This document shows, piece by piece, positions 44,651-55,080 of a stretch of 64,000 nt of DNA. The position numbers and the translations under genes are program-made. Source of the DNA: an uncultured Chloroflexales bacterium (GTDB lineage: Bacteria; Chloroflexota; Chloroflexia; Chloroflexales; Chloroflexaceae); the NCBI GenBank assembly GCA_937902315.1, contig CALGUG010000008.1, forward strand, positions 62,001 to 126,000. Direction: 5' to 3'. Each line of letters begins with the position of its first letter. Positions within the stretch are counted from its first letter, which is position 1. The notes beneath the pieces are model-generated. The model saw only the letters and a list, made by a program, of their open reading frames with translations. It did not search any database and was not told the DNA's origin.

Positions 44651-47107
44651 TTAGGGTCTAACTGGCCAACGATAGCGCATTCCGGGCGGTAGACGCAGTG
44701 AGTCGTCGCCCAAACGTCCTAACCCCAAGCTCTTGAGGGTCGGGTGGTATTCGAGCCGTGCGTAGCGCGTCCATTGTACATCGTAGGTATTGCGCTGCAC
44801 CATAGCGCTGATCAGCGGCCCCAAGCTCTCCTCTCCGTACTGCTGCCAGAGAGGCTGCAAAGCGGGATAGAGGCCGAGATCGCCGTCGCCGCGCAGGGTT
44901 TCGGCCAAGAAGAGCCGTTCGCCCAATGCCCGCTGTTGAACTACGCCATCACGCTCTTCCAGACAGGTATATTCGAAACATTGCAGCTTGCCCCACGCAA
45001 AGGGCAGCGCGGGCGTGAGCGGCAGACCGACCCGCGATAGACCGCCGAATTGTTGCCAAGCCTGCCAAAACTGGGCCGGAACGTACCATTCGGTTTCGGG
45101 GAAGTGGTGACCTGCGCTTGGCCCTAGCTCGATCTGAGCGAGCAAAATCGCGTTTGTGCTTCCTCCAGCCTGATCTTCCAGACGTAGATGCAGACTGTAG
45201 CTGCCGGCTGGCAGATCAGATGGTAGATCGATCGGCTGCAGATGTTGGATCGGTGTGTTAAGCTGCCACGCTTTGGGCGCCAGCGCGCCGTAGATCAGCG
45301 CCAAGCGATCTTCGAGTTGTACTTCGTTTTGGCTATTGCGCAGCTCAAGCACCACATTGAGCGCCTCGGGGCCGTTGTATGGCTCGACCATCTGCCATTC
45401 CAGCAGAACGCTCAACAGATCGCCCACGCTGTAGTGCTCGCTGTCGGCTTGGCTCAGCGTGGCAGCTTTCAGTTGGAGCGGCCCGAAGCGGTCGCCGCGC
45501 TCTCGGAGCGGCCCGAGCGTGATCGGACGAAACATGTCGAAGATACCGTATGAGCCATCTTGGGCGTAGCGATGCAGAATCAGGTCGATCATTTGGGGCG
45601 TGAGCCAATTGCCCAAGTAGTTGATCACGGCCAGCGGGTATTCGCCGTTCGCCAGTTTAAGCAAGATGCTGCTTTGGTCCCAGAGCTTGCTATCGAGCAA
45701 TTGGCGGTGCTCGAAGGCTTGGTAGGGACTGAGCGCTCCAGCTTGGGCCGCGATCGCAGGCATATCGACGAAGATCTCGCCTTTAACTTGCTCGATCTCG
45801 TTGTTAATGGCACGGTTAACGCGCGCTTGAGCTGCCAAGACCTCAGCTTCGCGCTGAGTTTCGCGCCATAGACCGTCGCTGCGTAGGAAGAAGAGGCGTG
45901 GCGGGTTTGGCTCTAACAGTCCGGCTTGGTTCAGGCTCGAACGGCTCCAAAGTGGCGAGTACCAAAACAGGCTGAGCAGCAGCAAGGCAGGCATAGCGTA
46001 TCTGGCAAGACCGCCAAGCCGCCTGCTTTGGCTGGCAGAGTTGTTGTTCAGCAGATTCCATCCCACGGCGCTGAGCCAGATCAGACCAGCATATAGCTCT
46101 AAGAAGTAGTTGGCGTAGGCGCCCACTTTGCCGACCCCGATCGCGTCCAAGCAGCCTAACAGCGTGTAGAGCAGGACCGCCCAGTAGGGCCAGCCAGTGT
46201 CTTTTCTACGGTAGGCTACGATCAAGGCCGATCCGAGCAGGCCAGCGCCTAGCAGTGCCCAACGCAGAGCAAGCTGTTCCTTCCAGAAGTTCCAAGCCAA
46301 GCTACCTTCCCAGCGATTGGCGTTGGCGTTTACAACGTGTCGCCAAAACCAGCCCTCGCTGCCAAGCTGCATTAATCCGAAAGGTAGAAGCGCGAAGGCG
46401 GCCCAACACAGCACCACGCCGATACGGCGTTGCAGCGGCTGATCGCTCAGTATCCAACACAGGCCGCCCACAAGTGGGGCCGCGATCAGCGAGGGTTTGG
46501 TATAGAGCGAGAGGACTAACAACAGTCCTGCAACGATCGCACTGCTTGCTGATGAGTTCTGCAGACTTCTGCGCACAAACAGCAGGCCCCACAGCCCTAA
46601 ACAGAGCGCCAGCGCATCGACTCGCAGATAGCCGCCCCATTCGCGCACAACCGGAATGCTGAGGAAGAGCAACCCACAGAGCACGGAATTGCTTTGAAAG
46701 AAGTTTTTCCACGTTGGGCTGATTGCGTGCTGATTGTCGAGCTTGGCCAGCAGCCCTAGGGCCACAACACTGGCGATTGTGGCCAGCAGTGATACCAGTC
46801 GCCCTGCGAGCAACAGATTGTGACAAAACAGGTTGATCAGCAGGCTGCTAAGGTGATAGACCGGCGGGTAGTTGACCACAAAGTAGGGCGCTTGGGCAGG
46901 ATCGGCGTAGAGCTTCCAGATCGGGGTACCAGCCTGAAGGTGTTCTAGTTGGGCTAGGAGTGGCCCTTCACCATAGTCGACTGGGAAAGGATGGCCCAGC
47001 ATTTGCACGATATGTATGCTAAAAAAAACAAGGTAAATAAGGATAATCAACCATATAAGGCAACGAAGCGCAAGCAGGCTGCGCTTCCAGAAGGGCTTAT
47101 TAAGCAT
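44651..47107 (-). CDS. Large GT-C-type membrane glycosyltransferase-like protein
   Basis: The 818-residue protein has about 10-11 membrane segments in residues 10-400. The first extracellular loop has DYGEGPLLAQ, matching the acidic motif of GT-C enzymes (ArnT/PMT/GT87-like), which use polyprenyl-phosphate sugars. The C-terminal ~400 residues form an extracellular region with beta-rich segments ending in a short repeat (FGLSRVGLPLTP and LGLGRLGDDSLRLPPG). Donor and acceptor are unknown. It starts at ATG 47107 with a weak Shine-Dalgarno (GCGGA) upstream. Confidence 0.75.
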   Translation of the reverse strand: MLNKPFWKRSLLALRCLIWLIILIYLVFFSIHIVQMLGHPFPVDYGEGPLLAQLEHLQAGTPIWKLYADPAQAPYFVVNYPPVYHLSSLLINLFCHNLLLAGRLVSLLATIASVVALGLLAKLDNQHAISPTWKNFFQSNSVLCGLLFLSIPVVREWGGYLRVDALALCLGLWGLLFVRRSLQNSSASSAIVAGLLLVLSLYTKPSLIAAPLVGGLCWILSDQPLQRRIGVVLCWAAFALLPFGLMQLGSEGWFWRHVVNANANRWEGSLAWNFWKEQLALRWALLGAGLLGSALIVAYRRKDTGWPYWAVLLYTLLGCLDAIGVGKVGAYANYFLELYAGLIWLSAVGWNLLNNNSASQSRRLGGLARYAMPALLLLSLFWYSPLWSRSSLNQAGLLEPNPPRLFFLRSDGLWRETQREAEVLAAQARVNRAINNEIEQVKGEIFVDMPAIAAQAGALSPYQAFEHRQLLDSKLWDQSSILLKLANGEYPLAVINYLGNWLTPQMIDLILHRYAQDGSYGIFDMFRPITLGPLRERGDRFGPLQLKAATLSQADSEHYSVGDLLSVLLEWQMVEPYNGPEALNVVLELRNSQNEVQLEDRLALIYGALAPKAWQLNTPIQHLQPIDLPSDLPAGSYSLHLRLEDQAGGSTNAILLAQIELGPSAGHHFPETEWYVPAQFWQAWQQFGGLSRVGLPLTPALPFAWGKLQCFEYTCLEERDGVVQQRALGERLFLAETLRGDGDLGLYPALQPLWQQYGEESLGPLISAMVQRNTYDVQWTRYARLEYHPTLKSLGLGRLGDDSLRLPPGMRYRWPVRP

Positions 47108-47432
47108 GATGTTCTAATTCCGCTCGTTATAATTTGTGTAGTTACCAATCTAATGAGGATACAAGTTTTTCGTGCCTTTGAATAAATCCTATCGCAGGCT
47201 ATGCTCGAAACGCAAGCAATCTACTTTTTCTAATGTAATCATTGCAAAGATCGATAACCATTTTGTGAAGATCTCATAGCTTAAAATCGCAGACTTAATC
47301 AAAAAACTTCTAGCTCGATCATATAAATATTCTGCTTTAAAATGCCATGGATCGCCAAAAAAATATTCTGAATGTTGCAAATCCATGGCTTTGTCGTATT
47401 GACATAATTAGTTTGTAGCAACTCCTACAATG

Positions 47433-47460
47433 TTGACAGTCATTCGTCAAAGAGTATAAT
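47433..47460 (+). promoter_or_regulatory. Consensus sigma-70 promoter for tatA
   Basis: TTGACA (47433-47438), a 16-base spacer, and TATAAT (47455-47460), both perfect. The 448-base gap 47108-47555 is AT-rich and contains nothing else I recognise. Confidence 0.85.
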
Positions 47461-47555
47461 AGGTGTATACGCAGATTCTATTGTATATTTCATATGATCA
47501 TTACTACACATTCTTCAATTAATGAAGTTTGTGGGTATATCAAAAGGAGTGCGTC

Positions 47556-47756
47556 ATGTTTGGATTAGGTTGGCAAGAATTGCTGATTATCCTGATAATT
47601 GTATTAGCTATCTTCGGCACTAGCCGCCTAGCTGGCCTTGGCGGCGCTCTGGGCGGTAGCATCCGCGAATTCAAGCGAGCTGTACGTGACGATGATCCGC
47701 CAGCCGAGACAACGACGACTGCTACGAAGGTTGAAGAGGCCGAGAAGAAAGCCTAA
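47556..47756 (+). CDS. tatA: Sec-independent translocase subunit TatA
   Basis: The 66-residue protein starts MFGLGWQELLIILIIVLAIFG, then the FGTSRLAGLGGALGGSIREFK region: a short membrane helix, an amphipathic helix and a charged tail, the full TatA/E plan. It forms the pore part of the Tat pathway. I chose the ATG preceded by AAAAGGAG. tatB and tatC are not in the window. A terminator follows, so it is monocistronic. Confidence 0.93.
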   Translation: MFGLGWQELLIILIIVLAIFGTSRLAGLGGALGGSIREFKRAVRDDDPPAETTTTATKVEEAEKKA

Positions 47757-47886
47757 TGCCCTTACCTTTAGGTATATAGGCAGAGCTTTGTCCCTCAAGC
47801 TTTCTTAGGTATAACAGGATGCTCTGGCCTGTTAGTGTCAATGCGTCCTTGTGATGTTTGTATCTATGTGGTTACAACGTCCTTTC

Positions 47887-47934
47887 GCGTCAGCGAAGAC
47901 AAGGCCTCGCGTCTGTCTTGCTGACGCTTTTTTT
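47887..47934 (+). terminator. Intrinsic terminator after tatA
   Basis: GCGTCAGC (47887-47894) and GCTGACGC (47920-47927) pair, with an inner AAGACA/TGTCTT, then TTTTTTT. The rest of the 47757-48301 gap has a small palindrome CTCTGTTA/TAACAGAG at 48137-48155 and nothing else recognised. Confidence 0.85.
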
Positions 47935-48301
47935 ATGCCTATTTAAATTGTTTAAGCGCGTCGAAACACTCGAAGACGCGACCCCGCAGCCTATAAATGC
48001 CGCTTTGGAAAATTTTATACAATAAAGCAGCGCTTACACGCTACCAGTGGCCCATTATTTGATATCCCTTGTTGGCTAAGATTGCAGATCTTTAAGCGAG
48101 GATTCTGGCCTTGCCCCATTAGGATAATCTGCAACTCTCTGTTAAGATAACAGAGGTAGCGATAGCGCTATGGCAGAGAAAATAAGAAGAACATCCGGCT
48201 TTTGTTGGTAAACTAGATGCAGATAGAGCCTAGACTCAAACGCATGGCGAGTGGTGCTAAGAATACGCGTATGCAGCAGCCGGATCTGGAGAGATAGAAC
48301 G

Positions 48302-49606
48302 ATGGCGAACGATTTTTTTGATCAAGCGATAATTACTGTTAGCTCTGGTAACGGCGGTGATGGTTCGGCCCACTTCCGGCGTGAAGCGCACGTACCGCGC
48401 GGCGGCCCCGATGGCGGCGACGGCGGGCGTGGCGGGCATGTCTATTTGGTTACCGACCCGCAGCTCAATACCCTGCTGTCTTTTCGATATCAAACGCGTT
48501 TTAAGGCCGAACATGGCGAAAATGGTGCTCGTCAGAACCGAACGGGTAAGCAAGGTCAAGATCTTGAGATCCGTGTACCGGTTGGGACCCAAGTCACTAC
48601 AACGATCGATGGTCAAGAGTATACGGTCGACTTAGTTCGTCCCGGTCAACGACTCTTAGCGGCTCGTGGCGGGCGCGGCGGTTTGGGAAATACCCACTTC
48701 GCAACTTCGACTCGTCAAGTGCCACGCATCGCTGAATTAGGTGAACCGGGCCAGACCTTGGAGCTGCGCCTCGAACTCAAGGTGCTTGCCGATGTCGGTT
48801 TGGTGGGTTTCCCGAATGCTGGCAAGAGTACCTTGCTGAGCGTGATCAGTGCGGCCCGACCCAAGATCGCCTCCTATCCATTTACAACCCTTCAGCCCAA
48901 TTTGGGGGTAGTTGAGGTGGGCTACACCACCTTCGTTGTGGCTGATATTCCGGGTCTGATCGAAGGCGCTTCCGAAGGTATCGGCTTGGGCTTCGACTTC
49001 TTGCGCCATGTCGAACGAACCCGCATTCTGATCCACGTTCTTGATGCAGCAGGTGTCGACGGGCGCGATCCGCTCGAAGATTACTATAAAATCAATGCCG
49101 AATTGGAGGCCTACCAGCCGGAGTTGGCTAAACGCCCCCAAGTGTTGGTATTAAATAAAATGGATCTCCCTGACGCTCAAGCCAACCTTGAGCGCATCAA
49201 ACAAGGGGTTGATCTACCTGAAGAACGCATTTTTGCCATCTCAGCAGCATCTCGAGAAGGTGTAAAAGCTGTTGTTGATTATGTGGCTCGTTGGTTGCAG
49301 GAGATCACTCCTGCTCAGCCTAAAGAACTCCCTGAAGAAGAGACGCTTGAATGGCCGGTACCGCACGTCGACGAGAACGACTTTACCATCGTTCCTGAAG
49401 GCGATGGCTGGCGTGTACGTGGCAAGAAAATTGAGCGCCTGATCTCGATGACAAATTTCGCGCAACCAGAAGCGCTCGATCGCGTGCAGCGCGTACTTGC
49501 AGCCACGGGTATCAGTTCAGCCTTAGAGGCTGCTGGTGTCCAAGAAGGTGACACGGTTTACATTGAGAAAGCAGAGCTGATATGGAGCGAGGCTTACGAG
49601 GACTAG
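48302..49606 (+). CDS. obgE: Obg-family GTPase ObgE/CgtA
   Basis: The 434-residue GTPase binds the 50S ribosomal subunit and links its assembly to the stress response. It has the glycine-rich Obg domain (~1-160: GNGGDGSAHFRREAHVP...GGPDGGDGG), G-domain with G1 GFPNAGKST, G2/G3 DIPGLIEGAS, G4 NKMD, and a C-terminal OCT domain (~345-434). The start ATG 48302 follows GGAGAG; a longer upstream frame is not needed. Its last 25 bases overlap the next gene. Confidence 0.96.
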   Translation: MANDFFDQAIITVSSGNGGDGSAHFRREAHVPRGGPDGGDGGRGGHVYLVTDPQLNTLLSFRYQTRFKAEHGENGARQNRTGKQGQDLEIRVPVGTQVTTTIDGQEYTVDLVRPGQRLLAARGGRGGLGNTHFATSTRQVPRIAELGEPGQTLELRLELKVLADVGLVGFPNAGKSTLLSVISAARPKIASYPFTTLQPNLGVVEVGYTTFVVADIPGLIEGASEGIGLGFDFLRHVERTRILIHVLDAAGVDGRDPLEDYYKINAELEAYQPELAKRPQVLVLNKMDLPDAQANLERIKQGVDLPEERIFAISAASREGVKAVVDYVARWLQEITPAQPKELPEEETLEWPVPHVDENDFTIVPEGDGWRVRGKKIERLISMTNFAQPEALDRVQRVLAATGISSALEAAGVQEGDTVYIEKAELIWSEAYED

Positions 49607-51147
49607 GGAGCAAATCATCTGGTATTGAATGGCCGGTGCCCCCAGTGGTGCCAAAGAAAGCATCGCGTCAGCAAGAGTGGCGGTTTCGCATATTCCTCTT
49701 GTTGACCGATTTGCTATTAGTGATTCCAGCGTTTATGCTGGCCCACTGGATGCGTTATTGGGCTGATTGGCCGCCGCTCCTTGACAACTTAGTTCAGCCT
49801 GTTAATGAGGCCTACTTTGTAGAATTCAGCGCCTTTTGGCGAATAACGATCGGCTTGATGGTATTGCTGGGAGTCTTGTTTAGTATGAAAGGGCTCTATT
49901 CACTGCCGCGCAGTGCGGGCCTGCTCGACTATGCTGGCATTATCTTCAGCAGTACCATGACAGGTATCAGTATTCTGATCGTGGTAGTAACCCTGATCGG
50001 AAGTTCGCTCAATTCGCGTTTGATCTTTGTTTTTGTTGGCTTCAACATCGTTGTCTTTCTCTGTACTTGGCGCATTATCATTATGATCGTGCGTCAATGG
50101 CGTTGGTCCAAAGGAATCGGGCTCGAGCGTGTCTTGGTGGTTGGTGGGCGAGGTTTAGGCCAACATGTCATGGCTGGCATCGCTGCTCAACCCCACTTAG
50201 GCTATAAACTGATGGGCTATCTCGATAACGAGACCTGCTCGAACGGTTTGGTGCCTCCTCCAGTGGCGACGCCAACACCGCCCGCCCCTAATGGTGGGCG
50301 CTTTCGCAAGCTGGGCCCGATCGAAGATCTGCCCAAGATCGTGAACGAGCAGGGCATCGACACGGTGGTTGTAGCGCTGCCCTTCTGGGAACATGGCAAA
50401 TTGCCGATTTTGGCTCAGCAGTGTTCTGAGTTGGGTGTCGAATATCGCATTGCGCCCGACCTTTACCAGCTCAGCTTCGATCGCGTCAATGTGCTTGACA
50501 TCAGTGGCGTGCCGCTGATCGAACTCAAAGATGTCTCGCTGAAAGGCTGGAATCTGGCCTTTAAGCGCGCTATGGATCTGACCTTGGTGATTTTGGCTGC
50601 CCCGATCCTTATTCCGGTCGGTCTGCTGATTGCGCTCTTGGTGCGCCTCGATTCCGAAGGGCCGCCAGTCTTCACCCAAACGCGCGTCGGCAAGAATGGC
50701 AAGCTCTTCAAAATCTATAAGTTTCGCACCATGGTGGTTGATGCCGAAGCGCGCAAAGCTGAGCTGAGCGCCTTCAACGAAGCTGATGGCCCGATTTTCA
50801 AGATGAAGAACGATCCCCGTATTACGCGGGTGGGCAGGATACTGCGCCGAACCAGCCTTGACGAACTGCCCAACTTTTGGAATGTGTTGTTAGGCGATAT
50901 CAGTTTGGTAGGGCCACGGCCTGCGGTTCCTTCTGAAGTCGCTCAGTACGAGCCTTGGCATATGCGCCGCTTAGAGGTGATGCCGGGCATCACGGGCTTG
51001 TGGCAGGTCTTGGGTCGCAGCGATACCTCGTGGGAAGAGATGGTGCGGCTCGACATCTATTATGCTGAAAACTGGTCGCCGGGTATGGATATCCGTATCC
51101 TTTTGCAGACCATCCCTGCCGTCTTACAAGGACGCGGCGCCTATTAG
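49582..51147 (+). CDS. Undecaprenyl-phosphate sugar phosphotransferase (WcaJ/WbaP-like)
   Basis: The 521-residue membrane protein starts surface polysaccharide synthesis by moving a sugar-1-phosphate to a lipid carrier. It has four N-terminal helices (~35-170), a CoA-binding-like Rossmann region (~185-300), a fifth helix (RAMDLTLVILAAPILIPVG) and the C-terminal catalytic bacterial sugar transferase domain (TRVGKNGKLFKIYKFRTM ... SLDELPNFWNVLLGDISLVGPRP). The start overlaps obgE by 25 bases, implying coupling, and a terminator follows. Confidence 0.92.
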   Translation: MERGLRGLGSKSSGIEWPVPPVVPKKASRQQEWRFRIFLLLTDLLLVIPAFMLAHWMRYWADWPPLLDNLVQPVNEAYFVEFSAFWRITIGLMVLLGVLFSMKGLYSLPRSAGLLDYAGIIFSSTMTGISILIVVVTLIGSSLNSRLIFVFVGFNIVVFLCTWRIIIMIVRQWRWSKGIGLERVLVVGGRGLGQHVMAGIAAQPHLGYKLMGYLDNETCSNGLVPPPVATPTPPAPNGGRFRKLGPIEDLPKIVNEQGIDTVVVALPFWEHGKLPILAQQCSELGVEYRIAPDLYQLSFDRVNVLDISGVPLIELKDVSLKGWNLAFKRAMDLTLVILAAPILIPVGLLIALLVRLDSEGPPVFTQTRVGKNGKLFKIYKFRTMVVDAEARKAELSAFNEADGPIFKMKNDPRITRVGRILRRTSLDELPNFWNVLLGDISLVGPRPAVPSEVAQYEPWHMRRLEVMPGITGLWQVLGRSDTSWEEMVRLDIYYAENWSPGMDIRILLQTIPAVLQGRGAY

Positions 51148-51156
51148 GTCGACAGA

Positions 51157-51191
51157 GGGGTCTTGTTCTACCTTGAACAAGACCTCTTTTT
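51157..51191 (+). terminator. Intrinsic terminator after the sugar phosphotransferase
   Basis: GGTCTTGTTC (51159-51168) pairs exactly with GAACAAGACC (51175-51184), then CTCTTTTT. Confidence 0.85.
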
Positions 51192-51438
51192 GTGTGTAAT
51201 AGTTGGCGAGCTGTTTCGTAGTAGTAGTGGTAGTATTAGATTTGCTGATGCAGACTTCTTATCTCTATAAGTTGAGCTTTTGGGTGTGCTAGCGCACCTT
51301 GTACAACGAAGCTTCGGTAATTAAAGCTAGAGGTAGCGTTTGCTGCTACAATAGATATGGAATATTATAAGTTTGCAATAATCTGATTTTCTTGCAGGGC
51401 AAAATCGGAGCAGCATTATAAAAGGGAAAACAACATCT

Positions 51439-52395
51439 ATGCGCGTATTGATTACTGGTGGCGCTGGCTTTCTTGGTTCGCACTTGGTGGAGCGCTTTCT
51501 GGCAGAAGGTCATACTGTGATCGCCATGGACAATTTGATCACAGGCACGACCGACAATATCGCCCATTTAGCTGGTCACGAGCGTTTTACTTTTATTAAA
51601 CACGACGTTACGAACTATATTTTTATTGAAGGCCCATTGGACGCAATTTTGCATTTTGCCTCTCCTGCGTCTCCAGTTGATTATCTCGAATTGCCGATTC
51701 AAACGTTGAAAGTGGGTGCGCTCGGTACGCACAAAGTGCTTGGTCTGGCTAAAGATAAGGGCGCTCGCTTTTTGTTAGCCTCGACCTCGGAAGTCTATGG
51801 TGATCCCCAAGTTCACCCCCAAAACGAAGAGTATTACGGACACGTTAATCCGATCGGCCCGCGCGGCGTCTATGACGAAGCGAAGCGCTTCGCCGAGGCG
51901 ATGACCATGGCCTATCATACCTATCACGGCGTCGATACTCGGATCGTGCGTATCTTCAATACCTACGGTCCGCGCATGCGTCTGCGCGATGGGCGTGTGG
52001 TGCCGAACTTTATTACGCAGGCCCTCAAGGGCGAGCCGCTGACGGCTTATGGTGATGGCCAGCAGACTCGCTCCTTCCAATATGTGAGCGACCTGATCGA
52101 AGGCGTCTATCGTCTGTTGCTCTCAGATGAGGTCGAGCCGGTCAATATCGGTAATCCCGGAGAGTTTACCATCAAGGAATTCGCCGAGGTGGTCAACCGC
52201 TTGACTGGTAACGAAGCTGGCATCGTTTACAAAGAGCTGCGCACCAAAGACGATCCCCAAGTACGCCAGCCCGATATCAGCAAGGCCAAGCGTGTGCTCG
52301 GTTGGGAGCCAAAAGTGTCGCTTGAAGAAGGCCTGAGCTTGACCATTCCGTGGTTCCGCGAGCAGTTGATCGCCCGTGGTGAGATTGTTAAGTGA
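51439..52395 (+). CDS. UDP-glucuronate decarboxylase-like SDR enzyme
   Basis: The 318-residue extended short-chain dehydrogenase has the NAD motif GGAGFLGSH at residues 7-15, the Ser in STSEVYGDP and the catalytic YDEAK. The HFASPASPVDY and GPRMRLRDGRVVPNF segments are typical of UXS (UDP-xylose synthase). It would supply a pentose sugar nucleotide to the polysaccharide genes downstream. Distinction from UDP-glucose 4-epimerase-like activities is likely but not certain. Confidence 0.85.
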   Translation: MRVLITGGAGFLGSHLVERFLAEGHTVIAMDNLITGTTDNIAHLAGHERFTFIKHDVTNYIFIEGPLDAILHFASPASPVDYLELPIQTLKVGALGTHKVLGLAKDKGARFLLASTSEVYGDPQVHPQNEEYYGHVNPIGPRGVYDEAKRFAEAMTMAYHTYHGVDTRIVRIFNTYGPRMRLRDGRVVPNFITQALKGEPLTAYGDGQQTRSFQYVSDLIEGVYRLLLSDEVEPVNIGNPGEFTIKEFAEVVNRLTGNEAGIVYKELRTKDDPQVRQPDISKAKRVLGWEPKVSLEEGLSLTIPWFREQLIARGEIVK

Positions 52396-52432
52396 GGTGA
52401 AGTCTCAGCCAAGCCAAAAGTGCTGATGCTGA

Positions 52433-53944
52433 GTGCTAGTGGTTATGATTGAGCGTTTAGGCCATTCTCGACGTCAGGTGCTGCACTACGGCCTTTCAGC
52501 TTGCGGTATCGTGCTGCTGGCTGGTCTTTTGGCATACCTACCTTTGACCTATGCCGTTGCACTGGTCGGTGCGAGCATCGCAGCTGTATTGGCCCTGATC
52601 CACCCGAGTTGGGCGGTGGTTTGGGCGATCCTCTCCGTGCCGATACAAGACCTTGTGCGCCTGCCGGGCGGCTTGACCGTGACACAGATCACTATGCTGT
52701 TAGCGGTCGGCTCGTGGATGCTCTATACGCTCGCCCGCCCGCAAGAGCTGGTGCGCTGGGGCCCGTTGGGCTTGCCACTGTTAGCGGTGAGTGCTGCGAT
52801 GGCCCTCAGCACGCTCGCAACACCCTACAGCGCCAGCGACGGCCTTAAAGAGATCTTACGCTGGCTCTGGGTCGCGATGGCCTATCTGATTGTGCTCAAT
52901 ACGGTCAGAACCAGCCAGCAATCGGCTCTGATTCTGCTGGCGCTCTGCATCGCTCCGGCCTTGGTGGCGGTCTATGGACTATGGCAGTTTGTTACAGCGA
53001 GCGGCCCGCCGAGCTTCGGTGTGGCGGGTGGGCGCTTTGTGCGCGCCTATGGCACGATCGGCCAACCGAACTCCTTCGCTGGTTATATGAACATGGCTTG
53101 GTCGCTCTGTTTGGTCTTAGGCCTTTCGTTCTTCTGGCGCTCTTGGCATCGCGGGTTGCCCTTTGGTCGCTTCGTTCCGTTGGTCGCAGCAGGCGCGGCG
53201 GGTTTGACTTTGGCAGCTTTGGCGGCCTCGTTCTCGCGCGGCGGCTGGATCGGGGCGGTCGGTGGTGTGCTTGCTCTGGGAGCCGCGTGGCTGTTTACGG
53301 GCTATGATCCTCGCCAACGGCGCGCACTGCTTGAGCGCATGTTAGGCGCCGCTCTGCTGGGCGGCTTGTTGCTGGTTGTTTTGGTGATGCTGTATAACAC
53401 TGGCGCACTACCCGCTTCAGTTGCGAATCGCCTCGATAGTATCTTCACAAATCTGCGTCTTTTCGATGTGCGCACTGTCGATGTAACCCCAGCTAACTTC
53501 TCAGTCGTCGAACGCATGGCACAGATGCAAGCTGGATGGGGGATGTTCAACTCGAACCCGCTTGTTGGGATTGGGCCGGGCAACTATAGCAATGCCTATA
53601 GCGACTTTTATATTCCGCCTTGGTCGATCTCCCAAGGCCATGCCCACAATTACTATCTGCATAGCGCGGCGGAAGGTGGCCTGCTCGGTTTGTTGGCTTA
53701 CCTCTTTTTGCTGGGCATGCTGATACGTTTGTGCCTACAAGCCTTGAGGCGCGCCGAGCAGCCGTGGGAACGCCTCGTCGCGTTAGGGGCTTGTGGTATG
53801 ATGGGGGCCGTCATGACCCATAATCTGTTTGAGAACCTCCACGTGCTCAACCTGCCAATTCATATGGGTGCAATATGGGGGCTTCTGGCTTGGATTGGGC
53901 GTGATCGTACCCTCGAGGCAGGCGATAAACAAGGGCTGGCGTAA
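52433..53944 (+). CDS. O-antigen ligase / polymerase-like membrane protein
   Basis: The 503-residue protein has about 12 membrane segments and a large loop with the Wzy_C/WaaL segment SQGHAHNYYLHSAAEGGLLGLLAYL; the His-rich motif is typical of ligases that use lipid-linked glycan donors. In a Gram-positive-style envelope its acceptor is unclear; polymerisation or attachment of surface glycan is likely. It is 37 bases after the UXS-like gene. Confidence 0.85.
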   Translation: MLVVMIERLGHSRRQVLHYGLSACGIVLLAGLLAYLPLTYAVALVGASIAAVLALIHPSWAVVWAILSVPIQDLVRLPGGLTVTQITMLLAVGSWMLYTLARPQELVRWGPLGLPLLAVSAAMALSTLATPYSASDGLKEILRWLWVAMAYLIVLNTVRTSQQSALILLALCIAPALVAVYGLWQFVTASGPPSFGVAGGRFVRAYGTIGQPNSFAGYMNMAWSLCLVLGLSFFWRSWHRGLPFGRFVPLVAAGAAGLTLAALAASFSRGGWIGAVGGVLALGAAWLFTGYDPRQRRALLERMLGAALLGGLLLVVLVMLYNTGALPASVANRLDSIFTNLRLFDVRTVDVTPANFSVVERMAQMQAGWGMFNSNPLVGIGPGNYSNAYSDFYIPPWSISQGHAHNYYLHSAAEGGLLGLLAYLFLLGMLIRLCLQALRRAEQPWERLVALGACGMMGAVMTHNLFENLHVLNLPIHMGAIWGLLAWIGRDRTLEAGDKQGLA

Positions 53945-54007
53945 GCAGACACTGGCTTGCACCTGGGCTGCCTTCGCGATCTGAGGATGTTATATGAGGA
54001 GTTTGGT

Positions 54008-54970
54008 ATGCGCTATCTTGTAACTGGTGGAGCGGGCTTTGTCGGCAGCCACCTTGTAGAACGGCTTTTGGCCCGTGGCGACGAGGTGATCTGTCTCGAC
54101 AACTTTAACAACTATTATGCGCCTGAGCGCAAGCGCAACAATATCCAGTTCGCTTCCCAGCAATCAGGTTATACGCTTATCGAAGGCGATATACGTGATA
54201 AGGAACTGGTTGCAAACTTGTTCGAGCGTTATAAACCGAACAAGGTTGCCCATTTGGCGGCCATGGCAGGCCCGCGTCCATCGATCAAAGACCCTATGTT
54301 GTACGAACAGGTCAATGTGGCTGGTACGGTAAACCTGCTCGAACAGGCTCGTCGCTATGATGTTCAAGCCTTTTTGTTGGCATCGACCTCGTCGGTCTAT
54401 GGCGCGTCGCCGACCCCCTGGCGCGAGGATGAAAGTGATACCAACCATCCCCTTTCGCCCTATGCTGCCACCAAAAAAGCATGCGAGGTTTTGGCCTATA
54501 CCTTTCATCAGATCTATAAGATGCCGACCACGGTAGTGCGCTTCTTTACGGTCTATGGGCCGCGCGGTCGCCCCGATATGACCCCTCACCTCTTTGTCGA
54601 TAAAATGGTGCGAGGTGAGCCATTCACCCTCTTTAACGGCGGCGAAAATCTTTATCGTGACTATACCTATGTCGCCGATATTGTCTCGGGTGTCGTTTCT
54701 GCTTTAGACAAAGCCTACCCCTACGAGATCTTTAATCTGGGCAATGCGACACCGGTATTGATGCGAACCTTTGTTGAACAACTCGAAGAAGTTACTGGCC
54801 TGAAAGCGCAGATTAATGCTGTACCGTTGCCTGCTACCGATCCGTCGATCACATTTGCGGATACAAGCAAAGCACAACGTATGCTCGATTACAAGCCGCA
54901 AACCCATGTGTTAGAAGGTTTAGAGCAGTTTTGGAAGTGGTACACAGATACAGGCCTAGATCGAAGGTAG
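54008..54970 (+). CDS. NAD-dependent sugar epimerase, UDP-glucuronate 4-epimerase-like
   Basis: The 320-residue extended SDR has GGAGFVGSH at residues 7-15, Ser-containing STSSVYG and catalytic YAATK. The CLDNFNNYY and TVYGPRGRPDM segments are typical of CapI-like UDP-glucuronate 4-epimerases. I start it at the ATG following AGGAG; an upstream in-frame start adds 17 residues without good support. With the UXS-like enzyme it would diversify UDP-sugar supply. Confidence 0.85.
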   Translation: MRYLVTGGAGFVGSHLVERLLARGDEVICLDNFNNYYAPERKRNNIQFASQQSGYTLIEGDIRDKELVANLFERYKPNKVAHLAAMAGPRPSIKDPMLYEQVNVAGTVNLLEQARRYDVQAFLLASTSSVYGASPTPWREDESDTNHPLSPYAATKKACEVLAYTFHQIYKMPTTVVRFFTVYGPRGRPDMTPHLFVDKMVRGEPFTLFNGGENLYRDYTYVADIVSGVVSALDKAYPYEIFNLGNATPVLMRTFVEQLEEVTGLKAQINAVPLPATDPSITFADTSKAQRMLDYKPQTHVLEGLEQFWKWYTDTGLDRR

Positions 54971-55080
54971 TCTCATCAGAACGATTAATAGTCTCATAAA
55001 TAAAGCATGGTAGACTGTACGGGGTATCCATTGCTAAAATCTTTGGATATCCCTACACTCTCCACAATCCTAGGCCAAAG